Of a stretch of 43,305 nucleotides of DNA, positions 23,626 to 32,098 are shown one piece after another. Numbering within the stretch: position 1 is the first letter of the stretch; each line of letters starts with the position of its first letter. The notes below the pieces were generated by a model that saw only the letters and a list, made by a program, of their open reading frames with translations, searched no databases and had not been told where the DNA came from. A program made the position numbers and the translations under genes. Origin of the DNA: JANPLN01 sp041736155 (lineage in GTDB: Bacteria > Bdellovibrionota > Bdellovibrionia > Bdellovibrionales > JAGQZY01); assembly GCA_041736155.1 (NCBI GenBank), contig JBGSUL010000007.1:1-43305 (forward strand), given 5' to 3'.

Positions 23626-24582
23626 CTATAGATTTTGTTCGAGTTCCGCTGTCTCAAAATGAAGAGGTGTTCGGTTCGCTTTCCAACGTCGATGGATCCA
23701 CAGCCATTGTGGTAAATTTTGGCGAATCATTGCCTCTAAACACTCCTGATACTTTTGCGTGTTGAGCCATTCTTCGCGAAGTAGTCTCTCTTGAGAGCCC
23801 GCTGGTAACTCGGGAGCTTCGATGTATTCCAGTGGCTCCATAAAATTCATACGATGAGTTCCATTTTCTAGTCGGTAGACATGAATTGGCATGACGATAC
23901 ATTTCGTATCACGTGCTAAGTTGGCCAACCCACGAATCGACGCTGCAGGTGTTCCAAAAAAATTAACACGCAGGCCACGTGCACCCGGCATATGTTGATC
24001 CACCATACAACCAACAAAACGACCTGCACGCATCGACTCGGCAATTTTATTAAGAGTGTTTCCCGTGTAGATGACTTCAAAACCCGTCGTCGTACGTCTG
24101 TCTTCAATTAACGATTGTGAAACCGGACTCGACATTTTTTTTGCTACAATGCTTACGGGATATCCCCGTGCGGCTATACTTGCGGGAAAGATTTCCCAGT
24201 TGCCCGTGTGGGCACTGATCACCAGCATTCCCCGACCTTCTTTTTTTAATTTATCTAATTTTGCTAAGTCTTCAGCACTGATGACCATCTCATCGATATA
24301 CTGCTGACGAGTTAATGTAAAGTTGCGAGCGATTTCTAAAAACAAAGTGCCGATATGGGCGTAAACTTTTTTCTGCAGCTGCTTAAGTTCTTCTGGGGAT
24401 TTTTCTTTTCCCAAAGCCAATTTGAGATTATCTTCGACAATGCGTGTACGGAACCCTACGGCTTGCAATAAGACACCTAGTCCGCCACCCAATTTTCCAA
24501 GCCATCGCAAGGACAAGCTGCGCAGAAAGTACGAAAACAGCATCAGAGGAATCAAAATAATTTTAATAATCACATTACTCAT
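23626..24582 (-). CDS. Lysophospholipid/Kdo-lipid A acyltransferase family (LpxL/HtrB-like)
   Basis: Inner-membrane acyltransferase that adds a secondary acyl chain to lipid A. The 318 residues have an N-terminal membrane anchor (about 5-22). The catalytic HX4E motif is HTGNWE (125-130). The later FFGTPAASIRG segment and PQWLWIHRRWK at the C-terminus are family hallmarks. The ATG at 24582 is chosen because it gives the normal N-terminus and has AAAGGCG upstream; the frame remains open for 18 codons before it. Whether it acts as LpxL or LpxM, or on another lipid, cannot be decided here. Confidence 0.9.
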   Translation of the reverse strand: MSNVIIKIILIPLMLFSYFLRSLSLRWLGKLGGGLGVLLQAVGFRTRIVEDNLKLALGKEKSPEELKQLQKKVYAHIGTLFLEIARNFTLTRQQYIDEMVISAEDLAKLDKLKKEGRGMLVISAHTGNWEIFPASIAARGYPVSIVAKKMSSPVSQSLIEDRRTTTGFEVIYTGNTLNKIAESMRAGRFVGCMVDQHMPGARGLRVNFFGTPAASIRGLANLARDTKCIVMPIHVYRLENGTHRMNFMEPLEYIEAPELPAGSQERLLREEWLNTQKYQECLEAMIRQNLPQWLWIHRRWKANRTPLHFETAELEQNL

Positions 24583-24652
24583 CGAGCGTCGCCTTTGATA
24601 GGGGCATACACTAATAGATCCTGTCGTGGGCGGCAACTCTAAACTGCGGGAA

Positions 24653-25549
24653 CTAACGCCTCCACAGCGTCACGGTTCCGGTTTTTTCGAACTCATCCAT
24701 GGATTTGGAGTTGTAGTAGTTGCCAATGAGTTTTTTGCCACCATCGACGCTGTAAAGCTGTAGATAATTCTCTTTGCTCTCGGAACGAATTTTTACAAAA
24801 ATAGCCTGGCTTCCACTCGGAGAAGTGAACTGGTCTTGCGTTCCATCGCCGCTGGAACTGCTAAAAGGCGGTTTATTCGGCTCCGCTAGGGTAAATTTAT
24901 AATTTCCTTCAACGATTCCCTCCGCACTTTCACCGGTGATCTCAAAGTCCAATGTCGTCACCCACACCCGTGCTGTTGGTTTTTCAAGATTGATACTCCC
25001 TTCATAGTGCCCTTCCAGCTTTTGCGCCAAATCTGCACCATAAGGTTTTGCACTTTTAATGACTGAAAAAAGATTGCCCACTTCGAGACTTTTTAAGTCA
25101 TCTTCGCTCACCTTCCCACCTTTTTCGGCCTTCAACCAAAGAGTGTCGATGTCGGCGCCCGCAGTCTTGAGCGGTCCACACGGAGAAGCTTCCTTTTTAC
25201 CAGGGTGCAACGAAGACGAATCGAGTTCAGTCGTTGTTGGTAGTGGCATTTTATTACCTTTAAAGTGCGCAATTTCTTTTTGCGATAGTTTAAGTCCGGT
25301 CTCCGCTAAAAAAAGAAGAAGAATTTTTCCTAGGATCTCGTCGGCTTTAAGATAAAGTTCTTTTTGCTCGCGCAACTCCATATATTCTTGAATATCGACT
25401 CCATGGATTTTTGCAATTTCGGCGCTGAGCTTTTCGTATTTTCCTTTGTAGGAATCTTGAAAAGGAAGACTCTCTGATTTTTGCTTAATCAGGTACCCAG
25501 CTGAAAAACTGACGATCACTAACAGAGCCGCTAATAAAACTTTCACCAT
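24653..25549 (-). CDS. Hypothetical membrane-anchored exported protein
   Basis: A 298-residue protein with an N-terminal helix (about 3-20) acting as signal anchor. It has a Lys/Glu-rich, probably helical region (about 30-105, KYEKLSAEIAKIHGVDIQEY) and a C-terminal beta-rich domain with Ser/Gly stretches (PFSSSSGDGTQDQFTSPSGS). I do not recognise the family. A strong GAGGAGG site sits next to the ATG. It lies 97 nt after the end of the polyamine-type operon and 70 nt before the lipid A acyltransferase, so it may belong to either unit. Confidence 0.7.
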   Translation of the reverse strand: MVKVLLAALLVIVSFSAGYLIKQKSESLPFQDSYKGKYEKLSAEIAKIHGVDIQEYMELREQKELYLKADEILGKILLLFLAETGLKLSQKEIAHFKGNKMPLPTTTELDSSSLHPGKKEASPCGPLKTAGADIDTLWLKAEKGGKVSEDDLKSLEVGNLFSVIKSAKPYGADLAQKLEGHYEGSINLEKPTARVWVTTLDFEITGESAEGIVEGNYKFTLAEPNKPPFSSSSGDGTQDQFTSPSGSQAIFVKIRSESKENYLQLYSVDGGKKLIGNYYNSKSMDEFEKTGTVTLWRR

Positions 25550-25646
25550 TCACTCCTCCTCAAAGAGGCAATATAGGAGCACCTCGCTCGCTTTGTCAAA
25601 AAGGGAGCAAGTCGTACACGATTTTGTGTCTTCTTTGAAAAAAGTT

Positions 25647-26723
25647 TTAATCGATGGACTTTGACAGAGGCGAATTTTTCCAAATAAAGCCATCGAGAAT
25701 ATAATGTGTAAATTGCGGGATCATTAAGAGCGGTACGATCCACTTATGCCAAGACGGGTTATAAAAAATATCCAGCAGCGAGAACAGCGGAAATAAGTCG
25801 AGCTTTTCTCGCCAGACAAGATGCGCCCAGAGTCCTTCTTCCAAATACGCCAAGATTAAAATGCCCACCAAAAAAAGCGGGACCAGAGATATCGTAAATA
25901 ACTGACGATAGTATAAGCCTCCTATTTTTAAGTTATAGTTTTGGCGTCGTCCATAAATCCAAACCAAGGCTATATAGGGAACACCGTGAGCGATGACATT
26001 GGTGATCGTAAAAATTGTGTCGTTATTATAATACACAATTCCCACATACCAAACCAAGGTTGTGCCGAGAATCACTAGATTTTTTTGGAGATTGATTTGT
26101 TTATATTTCCAAAAAGTAAAAATCTCCGTAAGTACATAAAGACATCCCACCGCACAGTAAATGACAAAACCAACAGAATTTAACGATGGCCATGGCATCT
26201 CCAAAAAATCTCCATCCACAAACCAATGAAAGTGTCTCTCACTCGTGTGCCAATAAAGAAGCGGATAAAGAGTCACTGTGTAAATCATCAATTTGTCGAC
26301 AAACTGTTGATACGAGCTTCTCTTTTGCATTTTTGAATAGAGTTGCACAAACCCATACTGCTGACGAATAAAATGGAAAACGGCCACATAAGCTAAAAGC
26401 CGCCAAAAAAGACTGGAATGAATACTGTAGAGCAAAATTCCACTGAGAAAACAAAATAAGGGAACGTACAATAAGAGCGCACCAAACTTTTTTCTTTCTT
26501 GCGTAACAAAGTAAGTGCGATAGAGAGTAGAATAGACATGCGCCACATCACAGGAGAGAACAAAGATAAACCAATAGACGATGGGCAGCTCTTGCTGCGC
26601 TAGCAATAACGAAGAAAAGACAACGCAGAAAAAAACAGCAAAAAAGCCAGGACCCAAAATCCACAACAAATCAAAGCGTGGACTGAATAGCCAATTGTTT
26701 TTTACGAGAGAGTATTTAGACAC
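25647..26723 (-). CDS. Polytopic membrane protein, last gene of the polyamine/SPFH-type operon
   Basis: A roughly 358-residue integral membrane protein with about nine hydrophobic helices, rich in Tyr, Trp and Phe. Polar or His-containing spots recur at membrane edges (CDVAHVYSTLYRTYF, FHFIRQQYGFVQLY, VIAHGVPYIALVW, FTHYILDGFIW). The repeated His in helices is reminiscent of di-iron or heme-binding membrane enzymes, but I cannot name a family. The GTG at 26723 (GGAGG about 10 nt upstream) is preferred over a TTG at 26747; either way the gene overlaps the end of the flavoprotein gene, so the two are coupled. Confidence 0.7.
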   Translation of the reverse strand: MSKYSLVKNNWLFSPRFDLLWILGPGFFAVFFCVVFSSLLLAQQELPIVYWFIFVLSCDVAHVYSTLYRTYFVTQERKKFGALLLYVPLFCFLSGILLYSIHSSLFWRLLAYVAVFHFIRQQYGFVQLYSKMQKRSSYQQFVDKLMIYTVTLYPLLYWHTSERHFHWFVDGDFLEMPWPSLNSVGFVIYCAVGCLYVLTEIFTFWKYKQINLQKNLVILGTTLVWYVGIVYYNNDTIFTITNVIAHGVPYIALVWIYGRRQNYNLKIGGLYYRQLFTISLVPLFLVGILILAYLEEGLWAHLVWREKLDLFPLFSLLDIFYNPSWHKWIVPLLMIPQFTHYILDGFIWKNSPLSKSID

Positions 26724-28315
26724 TTCTTCGCCGCCTCCACACCCCAATACTGAGCCTCCTCGAAGATGGAAATCCCACTCATATCAGTATGAGCAAAATG
26801 AAGTCGCCCGACCGAAGCCTGTCGTAAAGCCTGTTCCTTGCCCCAAATAAATCCTGGGCGGGGAATAATCATTCCGTGTCCCCAAATCCATACATCTAAA
26901 TTTTGAATCTGCTCGGCAATTTCTGGATGGCGCGCTTGAAGATCCGTCACAACCTCAAAAGCCCATTCGTCGTAATTTTTTTGCAACGCCATTTTTCGCA
27001 TAGCGGAAGGTGTGTCCTCATCCAAGGGTTTGTAATAAGAAATGACTGTTGCCGACTGCGTAGAAAGATTTTGGTGGGTCGCCACCACGTAGCCCAGAGA
27101 ACGACTGTAATAGTTCACATTGTCCCAAGCTAAATGTTCCCCCTTTTGCAGGGGAAACTTCTTAAGTGTGATATTGGCCACCAGCCACGGAGAGTATTCA
27201 TACGAATCTGTATTTTGAGCAAAGTCTGCAATCACTCTTTTGGCTATGAACCTAGGCGCTGCAAAAATCACCTGATCTGCTGTCCAGACTTGGATCGTTT
27301 TGTTTTTTGTATCTAAAATTTCCACTTCTGTTTTTTGCTTATGTTGTTTAATACCTATGACAAAAGAATTTTTTCGCACATGCGATTGCACTTTTTCTTC
27401 GAGTTTTTGCACCAACCACCCGTTGCCTTCGGGCCAGGTTAAGACGGTGTCGGAATCTGCATTGGCGGCCTCTCCCGAACGCGAGGCGAAGTAATGAATC
27501 CCCGCCCACGCTGACACCTGATCGTAGGGAGCGCCAAAGTCATCACGACAGCAATAATTCACATACCAATGTAAGTATTCCGAATCCCATTGATAACTTT
27601 CCATCCATTTTTGGAAGGTGATCGTATCCCATTTTAAAAATTCGGGATCTTGCGAACTTAGTGCAATGGGGATAGTAAACGCCGGCTTCCCATCTTTTCC
27701 TGTTTGTTTTTTGAGTCGATTTATTTCTTGAAAGAACTCTTGATATTGGCGTTTCTGGTCTGCGGAAAGAGCTACTTGTGGGATATGGCCTTCTTGCCAA
27801 TTTCCATTCACAAACAAACGCTCTTCGGGATCGGAACAGAGATAGTATTCGTTATAAATGGGTTGTTTATTTTTATAGCCTTTGATTACGCCCAGTTCTT
27901 CAAAAAGTTCACGCACAGTGTGAGCGGTTTCACTCGGAAGCGGCACATAATGAGCGCCCCAAGGATACGCACTCACCGAGTTTTTACCGCTCCGTGAATT
28001 TCCCCCAACCTCTTCGTCCATTTCGAGAAGAACAAAATCTTTAAAGTTTTTCTTTTGCAACCACCAGGCGGCAGAAAGTCCGGAAACGCCTCCTCCGACG
28101 ATAAGCACAGAATGATGTGGCCCTTGTTCCCGTGGGTATGAGGGAAGATCACGCAAGAGATGTCCTAGCTTGTGATTGGCCCCTTGGATACTGCCGCTCC
28201 ACGAACGGTGACTCTGACGGTATCGCCATAATCCCACTGCAGCTAAAAGTGATGTGCCTATAAGGCCACTCTTCAAAAACCAACGACGTGAGATCTTTAG
28301 ATTTGAAAAATTCAT
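26702..28315 (-). CDS. Tat-exported FAD-dependent amine-oxidase-like oxidoreductase
   Basis: A 537-residue flavoprotein with a twin-arginine signal (SRRWFLK at 9-15, then a hydrophobic stretch), so it should fold with FAD in the cytoplasm and cross to the periplasm. The dinucleotide motif VGGGVSGLSAAWWL (from 73) and LLEMDEEVGGNS are typical of flavin amine oxidase and phytoene-desaturase-like enzymes. A C-terminal segment (LHFAHTDMSGISIFEEAQYW) resembles the FAD-closing motif. Next to a spermidine-synthase-like gene, oxidation of a polyamine or of a product made from it is an attractive guess. It starts 3 nt after that gene. Confidence 0.85.
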   Translation of the reverse strand: MNFSNLKISRRWFLKSGLIGTSLLAAVGLWRYRQSHRSWSGSIQGANHKLGHLLRDLPSYPREQGPHHSVLIVGGGVSGLSAAWWLQKKNFKDFVLLEMDEEVGGNSRSGKNSVSAYPWGAHYVPLPSETAHTVRELFEELGVIKGYKNKQPIYNEYYLCSDPEERLFVNGNWQEGHIPQVALSADQKRQYQEFFQEINRLKKQTGKDGKPAFTIPIALSSQDPEFLKWDTITFQKWMESYQWDSEYLHWYVNYCCRDDFGAPYDQVSAWAGIHYFASRSGEAANADSDTVLTWPEGNGWLVQKLEEKVQSHVRKNSFVIGIKQHKQKTEVEILDTKNKTIQVWTADQVIFAAPRFIAKRVIADFAQNTDSYEYSPWLVANITLKKFPLQKGEHLAWDNVNYYSRSLGYVVATHQNLSTQSATVISYYKPLDEDTPSAMRKMALQKNYDEWAFEVVTDLQARHPEIAEQIQNLDVWIWGHGMIIPRPGFIWGKEQALRQASVGRLHFAHTDMSGISIFEEAQYWGVEAAKKCLNTLS

Positions 28316-28318
28316 AAA

Positions 28319-29815
28319 TTACTCAAGATAATGCGACCATTCGGCCTCAAAATAACGGACCAAGGATTGATTATTGAGTTTATTTACCTCAACCTCAGGA
28401 GCTTTCATATCAGCTGGAAAAATAAACATCGATGGAACGCTTTCAACACTGACAAATTTTAATAGCTCAGGATAACGAGTCGCAAGAGTGAACGGCTGAA
28501 ACGTTCCGAGAATAAATCCCCATTCGCCAAAAGAGGGAACATACACGTGGTATGGATTTGTCACAAATCCTTCGGACTCCAGCGTTTTTACCACGCACCA
28601 AAACGCATTTTTCGCCACATAGGGAGACGTGCTCTGGACGACCACCATTCCGCCCGGCGACATTCGCTTTTTCAATTCACGGTAAAACGTATTACTATAA
28701 AGTTTGCCAATGGAGTAATTACTCGGGTCCGGGAAGTCGATAATCACATAATCATAGGTGTCGGGCGACTGACGTAACCAAATAAAAGCATCTTGATTGA
28801 TCACCTTAAGCTTTGGTGATTGCAGGGAACCTTTATTTAAATTAACGAGCTCTTCATTAGCAGAAAAAATTTTTGTCATCAGTGGATCTAAATCGACCAG
28901 TGTCACGCTTTCAATATTTGGGTACTTAAGCACCTCGCGAGCTGCTAAACCGTCACCTCCGCCCAAAATAAGAACAGATTTTGCCTCAGGGAGAGCGGCT
29001 AAACCGACGTGCACTAAGGATTCATGATAACGATACTCATCCGCAGAACTAAATTGCAGATTTCCGTTTAAATATAAACGCACATCATTTTTTGTTTTGG
29101 TCAAAACCAAACGCTGATACTGCGTGGTTTTAGAATAAATCACCTTATCTCGGTAACTAAGGCTTTCGGCAAAGGACAGAATCTCATCCGCCATAGAAAA
29201 CCCCAGCACAAGGAAAATCAAAGCCCCGATCGCCAAAGCACGCAGGGAGCGCATAGCTGGGATACTCTCCTTAAAATAATGCAGAGTCCATAAGGCCACG
29301 CTGACGTTGAGCGCGCCAAAAAAGAAGCCGGACTTCATTAAGCCGAGATAAGGCATCAGAACAAGCGGGAACAGTAAAGAAGCCATCAGCGCACCAATGT
29401 AGTCCACCGTAAATACACGTGAGACGAGATCTTTAAAATCCATTTGATTTTGCAAAATGCGCATCAGAATCGGAATTTCGATACCAACTAAAATTCCAGT
29501 CAAACTGACCAGGGAGTACAATAGTACACGGAAAGATTCCACCGATTCAAAGGCCAAAAACAAAATCGCGGCGGAAGATCCCCCGACCAAGCCCACAAGA
29601 ATTTCCACACGAACAAAAAAACCAATCAGGTTGCGATGAATGAACTTGGAAAGATACGAGCCAATTCCCATGGAAAAAAGGTAGACACCGATAATTGTTG
29701 AAAACTGCGTGACAGAGTCACCCAACAAATAACTAGCGAGGGCTCCTGCAATCAACTCATAGATAAGACCGCAGGTCGCAATAATAAAAACCGATAAGAG
29801 TAAAACAAATGACAA
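28319..29815 (-). CDS. Membrane-bound spermidine-synthase-like protein
   Basis: A 498-residue fusion of an N-terminal membrane part (about seven helices, 1-210; IYELIAGALASYLLGDSVTQ) and a C-terminal spermidine-synthase-like Rossmann domain. The latter has the decarboxy-SAM/SAM-binding motif LILGGGDGL (282-290), VDLDP (307-311) and the acidic IIDFPDPSNYSIGKLYS segment, plus the YRYHE polyamine-site region (261-265). This architecture is known from polyamine-related stress clusters. The enzyme probably modifies an amine, or makes one, at the inner membrane; true aminopropyltransferase activity is not proven. It is separated by 3 nt from the DUF350 gene and by 3 nt from the flavoprotein gene. 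Confidence 0.9.
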   Translation of the reverse strand: MSFVLLLSVFIIATCGLIYELIAGALASYLLGDSVTQFSTIIGVYLFSMGIGSYLSKFIHRNLIGFFVRVEILVGLVGGSSAAILFLAFESVESFRVLLYSLVSLTGILVGIEIPILMRILQNQMDFKDLVSRVFTVDYIGALMASLLFPLVLMPYLGLMKSGFFFGALNVSVALWTLHYFKESIPAMRSLRALAIGALIFLVLGFSMADEILSFAESLSYRDKVIYSKTTQYQRLVLTKTKNDVRLYLNGNLQFSSADEYRYHESLVHVGLAALPEAKSVLILGGGDGLAAREVLKYPNIESVTLVDLDPLMTKIFSANEELVNLNKGSLQSPKLKVINQDAFIWLRQSPDTYDYVIIDFPDPSNYSIGKLYSNTFYRELKKRMSPGGMVVVQSTSPYVAKNAFWCVVKTLESEGFVTNPYHVYVPSFGEWGFILGTFQPFTLATRYPELLKFVSVESVPSMFIFPADMKAPEVEVNKLNNQSLVRYFEAEWSHYLE

Positions 29816-29818
29816 TGT

Positions 29819-30034
29819 TTACCCGTGGATCGCGGAAGAGATAATTTGTGCAATGGCCAAAGTCATAGCACCCGCCGTGATGGCCAATGCAATGTTGTGC
29901 TCTTCGACAATCTCTTTCCACAAGTTTCCAGGAGTGATCTTATCAAATAACACGAAGGAACCTCCCAATATGGCTAAGCCCAAAACGGAATATATAATCG
30001 CGTTGAGAATATATTTTATATTTATTACATCCAT
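29819..30034 (-). CDS. DUF350 (UPF0719) membrane protein
   Basis: A 71-residue protein with two membrane helices (about 10-30 and 46-68). The sequence between them, FDKITPGNLWKEIVEEHNIA, is the diagnostic core of DUF350. Family members often occur in two- to four-repeat forms; this is a single repeat, so it would act as an oligomer. DUF350 genes (YjfL type) commonly neighbour polyamine synthase, DUF4178 and SPFH genes, as here. Function unknown, presumed membrane-stress related. Confidence 0.92.
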   Translation of the reverse strand: MDVINIKYILNAIIYSVLGLAILGGSFVLFDKITPGNLWKEIVEEHNIALAITAGAMTLAIAQIISSAIHG

Positions 30035-30055
30035 ACCACTCTCCTCTAGTTAAAA

Positions 30056-30196
30056 CTATTTATGATAAACACTTCTTCCTTGCGGACCCCAATTCGCTGG
30101 CGACATGGAGTCTTGTATTCTCCACCCTGTCATCGCTGCGTAAACAAACAATGTACAAAGACTTATACCAAGATAAAGATAAAATTTTAAAAACAT
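30056..30196 (-). CDS. 46-residue single-pass membrane micropeptide
   Basis: A short gene between the DUF4178 and DUF350 genes. It begins MFLKFYLYLGISLCTLFVYA, a signal-like or single membrane helix, followed by a hydrophilic tail ending WGPQGRSVYHK. It starts 6 nt after the stop of the upstream gene and ends 21 nt before the DUF350 gene, in a densely packed operon with no other room, which supports it being real. I do not recognise it. The Gly-Arg-Ser-Tyr-rich tail would face the periplasm if the helix is an N-in anchor. Confidence 0.6.
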   Translation of the reverse strand: MFLKFYLYLGISLCTLFVYAAMTGWRIQDSMSPANWGPQGRSVYHK

Positions 30197-30202
30197 GCGC
30201 AC

Positions 30203-31474
30203 CTACTCATCGTCATCACTCCCTGCATAGGGAGAGAAATCACTGGTCGACCAACGAGACACTTCAAACTGTCTCTTGCCTAAATAAACAAAAGCAAAAA
30301 TAAGACTTAAAAGACCTGTAATCCACCAAAAGTTGGACCAGATGGCCACGCCACGGCTCACCGTCAATTGGTAACTCGGATTCAAATAGATATTCGAACT
30401 GTAGCTCGGCTTTAAAACCATGTGATAACGCCCACCTGGCACGGAAGAAAGAATCTCTTCACTGCTTTGCGATCCCTCTGACCAAGCGCCATCATAATCG
30501 CTACCCGAATAATACTCTACTCCGTTTTCCAACTCGAACGTCTGTCCTGTTTGCTCATTGATCAAATCAATTTCTACCGACATCCAGTTATTAGAAACGG
30601 GAGCATATAACAAAAAGCTAACATTGTCCGTTCCTCCGCCAAGCTCAAACGATTCGGTGGTCACAGGTTCTGGTGTGGAGTTATGAAAAGAACGGTAAAC
30701 AATTTTATTCGGACTCCACATAATAATTAAAATATTAAAGAAGAAAAGAAAGGCGACAAAACGCCAGAGATATTGGAACGAAACATGAGTTGTTTGTTCA
30801 TGGGGCGAGGGCTGATGAGGCGCCACGCCTACTGGGATTCCCAAAAATCTTTCTGGAGAAAAGGCTTCTTTTATTTTTTCCCGATCCACGTATTGTCCAA
30901 GAGACCATACAATATCTCCTTGCGACTTTTCGTAAGAGAGCATTTCGGGTGGACACACGTAATCACGAACATCTGCCACTTCATTGGCTTCGATTTTCCA
31001 ATAAAACTCGCCAACCACAGCGTGAACACGCGCCTGACCAACGAGAAACAACTTGTATTTGCGGTTGTAGTATTGAGCGTATCCATTGACTCTATCCACC
31101 AAAGGATTGCCTTTGACTGTCACGACAAAGCTCCAGTGACCTTGATACTCCACCAGCCAGCGAAAACCTTTTTGGGGATTATAAAGTAAATACTCATCCC
31201 AAAAGTAAACGTTGGTTTCATCAGAGCGGATCATGTACCCCACAACCATCCACTTTGTACCAAAAAGTGTACCCATCGATCCTATTTCTAGATACGGGTT
31301 AAACTTAGGAATTTTTTTGTATTGACAAAGAATCTCGTAATGCTCGTTCGTGGCATCGAGAACAGCACCGCAAGACACACACGCAATTGAAATTGTCTGG
31401 TTCAGTGTATGTAAAGAAAGAGGCGCTCCACAGGCTGTACACTTGAATGTTTTTACAGGACTAGGACCAGCCAT
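30203..31474 (-). CDS. DUF4178 protein with zinc ribbon and two C-terminal membrane helices
   Basis: A 423-residue protein. An N-terminal zinc ribbon (FKCTACGAPLSLH at about 10-22 and IACVSCGAVL at about 31-40) is followed by a DUF4178 domain, with GSMGTLFGTKWMVVGYMIRS and the paired aromatic strands YLLYNPQKGFRWLVEYQGHW. A membrane helix (about 234-252) leads to an extracytoplasmic beta-sandwich-like domain (about 265-380), and a last helix (about 384-402) returns to an acidic tail (SDDDE). Its start overlaps the end of the smaller DUF4178 gene by 14 nt. DUF4178 function is unknown. Confidence 0.88.
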   Translation of the reverse strand: MAGPSPVKTFKCTACGAPLSLHTLNQTISIACVSCGAVLDATNEHYEILCQYKKIPKFNPYLEIGSMGTLFGTKWMVVGYMIRSDETNVYFWDEYLLYNPQKGFRWLVEYQGHWSFVVTVKGNPLVDRVNGYAQYYNRKYKLFLVGQARVHAVVGEFYWKIEANEVADVRDYVCPPEMLSYEKSQGDIVWSLGQYVDREKIKEAFSPERFLGIPVGVAPHQPSPHEQTTHVSFQYLWRFVAFLFFFNILIIMWSPNKIVYRSFHNSTPEPVTTESFELGGGTDNVSFLLYAPVSNNWMSVEIDLINEQTGQTFELENGVEYYSGSDYDGAWSEGSQSSEEILSSVPGGRYHMVLKPSYSSNIYLNPSYQLTVSRGVAIWSNFWWITGLLSLIFAFVYLGKRQFEVSRWSTSDFSPYAGSDDDE

Positions 31475-32096
31475 CGATCTCCTTCAAATTGCTTAAGGCC
31501 AATTCTTCAAATTCCAAATACTCACCTTGATAAAAACGAGTTTCTTGCAGATAGGAATCTATACTGGCAAATTTATTGGATTCTGAAAACGAAAAATCCA
31601 CACTCAGTCTTTCTTTTTGCGGCCAGGGGCGAAAAGGGAGCTCACCTAAAAACTTTGTACAGTGCGATGTTTTGATATCAGCGACCGTCGCCATTTCCCC
31701 ACCCGGTAGATGGACCTGTTGTTCTAATTTTAATTTTTCAATTTGGAGGGACGGCAAAGGCGCTTGCTCACACATGGCGTAACTGCCTTGCGCCTCACTC
31801 AACCAACGAGTCGTACCATCATCCAGCTGCGCCCACCATTCATTCCAATAGCCATGCGACCACTGCCAGCGACAATAGCCAATCAGTGAAAATTCGCTGC
31901 GCCCATAGCGACCCAGGGTTCCTAATTGTAAAACACTAAAGTTCTCACCGACTTCCGCTTGTTTACCAATCAACTCAAGAGTCAGATCGTGCCGGACCAC
32001 GGTTGAGGAGCAATACTCGCAGACTTTAAAAAGCGAAACGTTGCTCTTAAAAAGAAGATCTGCCCCACAGGAGGGGCAGGAAAATTTTTTAGTCAT
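31461..32096 (-). CDS. Short DUF4178 protein with zinc ribbon
   Basis: A 211-residue soluble protein. N-terminal CPSC and CEYC pairs form a zinc ribbon. One DUF4178 domain follows (LQLGTLGRYGRSEFSLIGYC, then WWAQLDDGTTRWLSEAQGSY). It looks like a paralogue of the N-terminal half of the next gene, without its membrane and sandwich parts. It begins 2 nt after the SPFH gene and overlaps the longer DUF4178 gene by 14 nt, so the two DUF4178 proteins are likely made together and could form a heteromer. Confidence 0.87.
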   Translation of the reverse strand: MTKKFSCPSCGADLLFKSNVSLFKVCEYCSSTVVRHDLTLELIGKQAEVGENFSVLQLGTLGRYGRSEFSLIGYCRWQWSHGYWNEWWAQLDDGTTRWLSEAQGSYAMCEQAPLPSLQIEKLKLEQQVHLPGGEMATVADIKTSHCTKFLGELPFRPWPQKERLSVDFSFSESNKFASIDSYLQETRFYQGEYLEFEELALSNLKEIDGWS

Positions 32097-32098
32097 AC

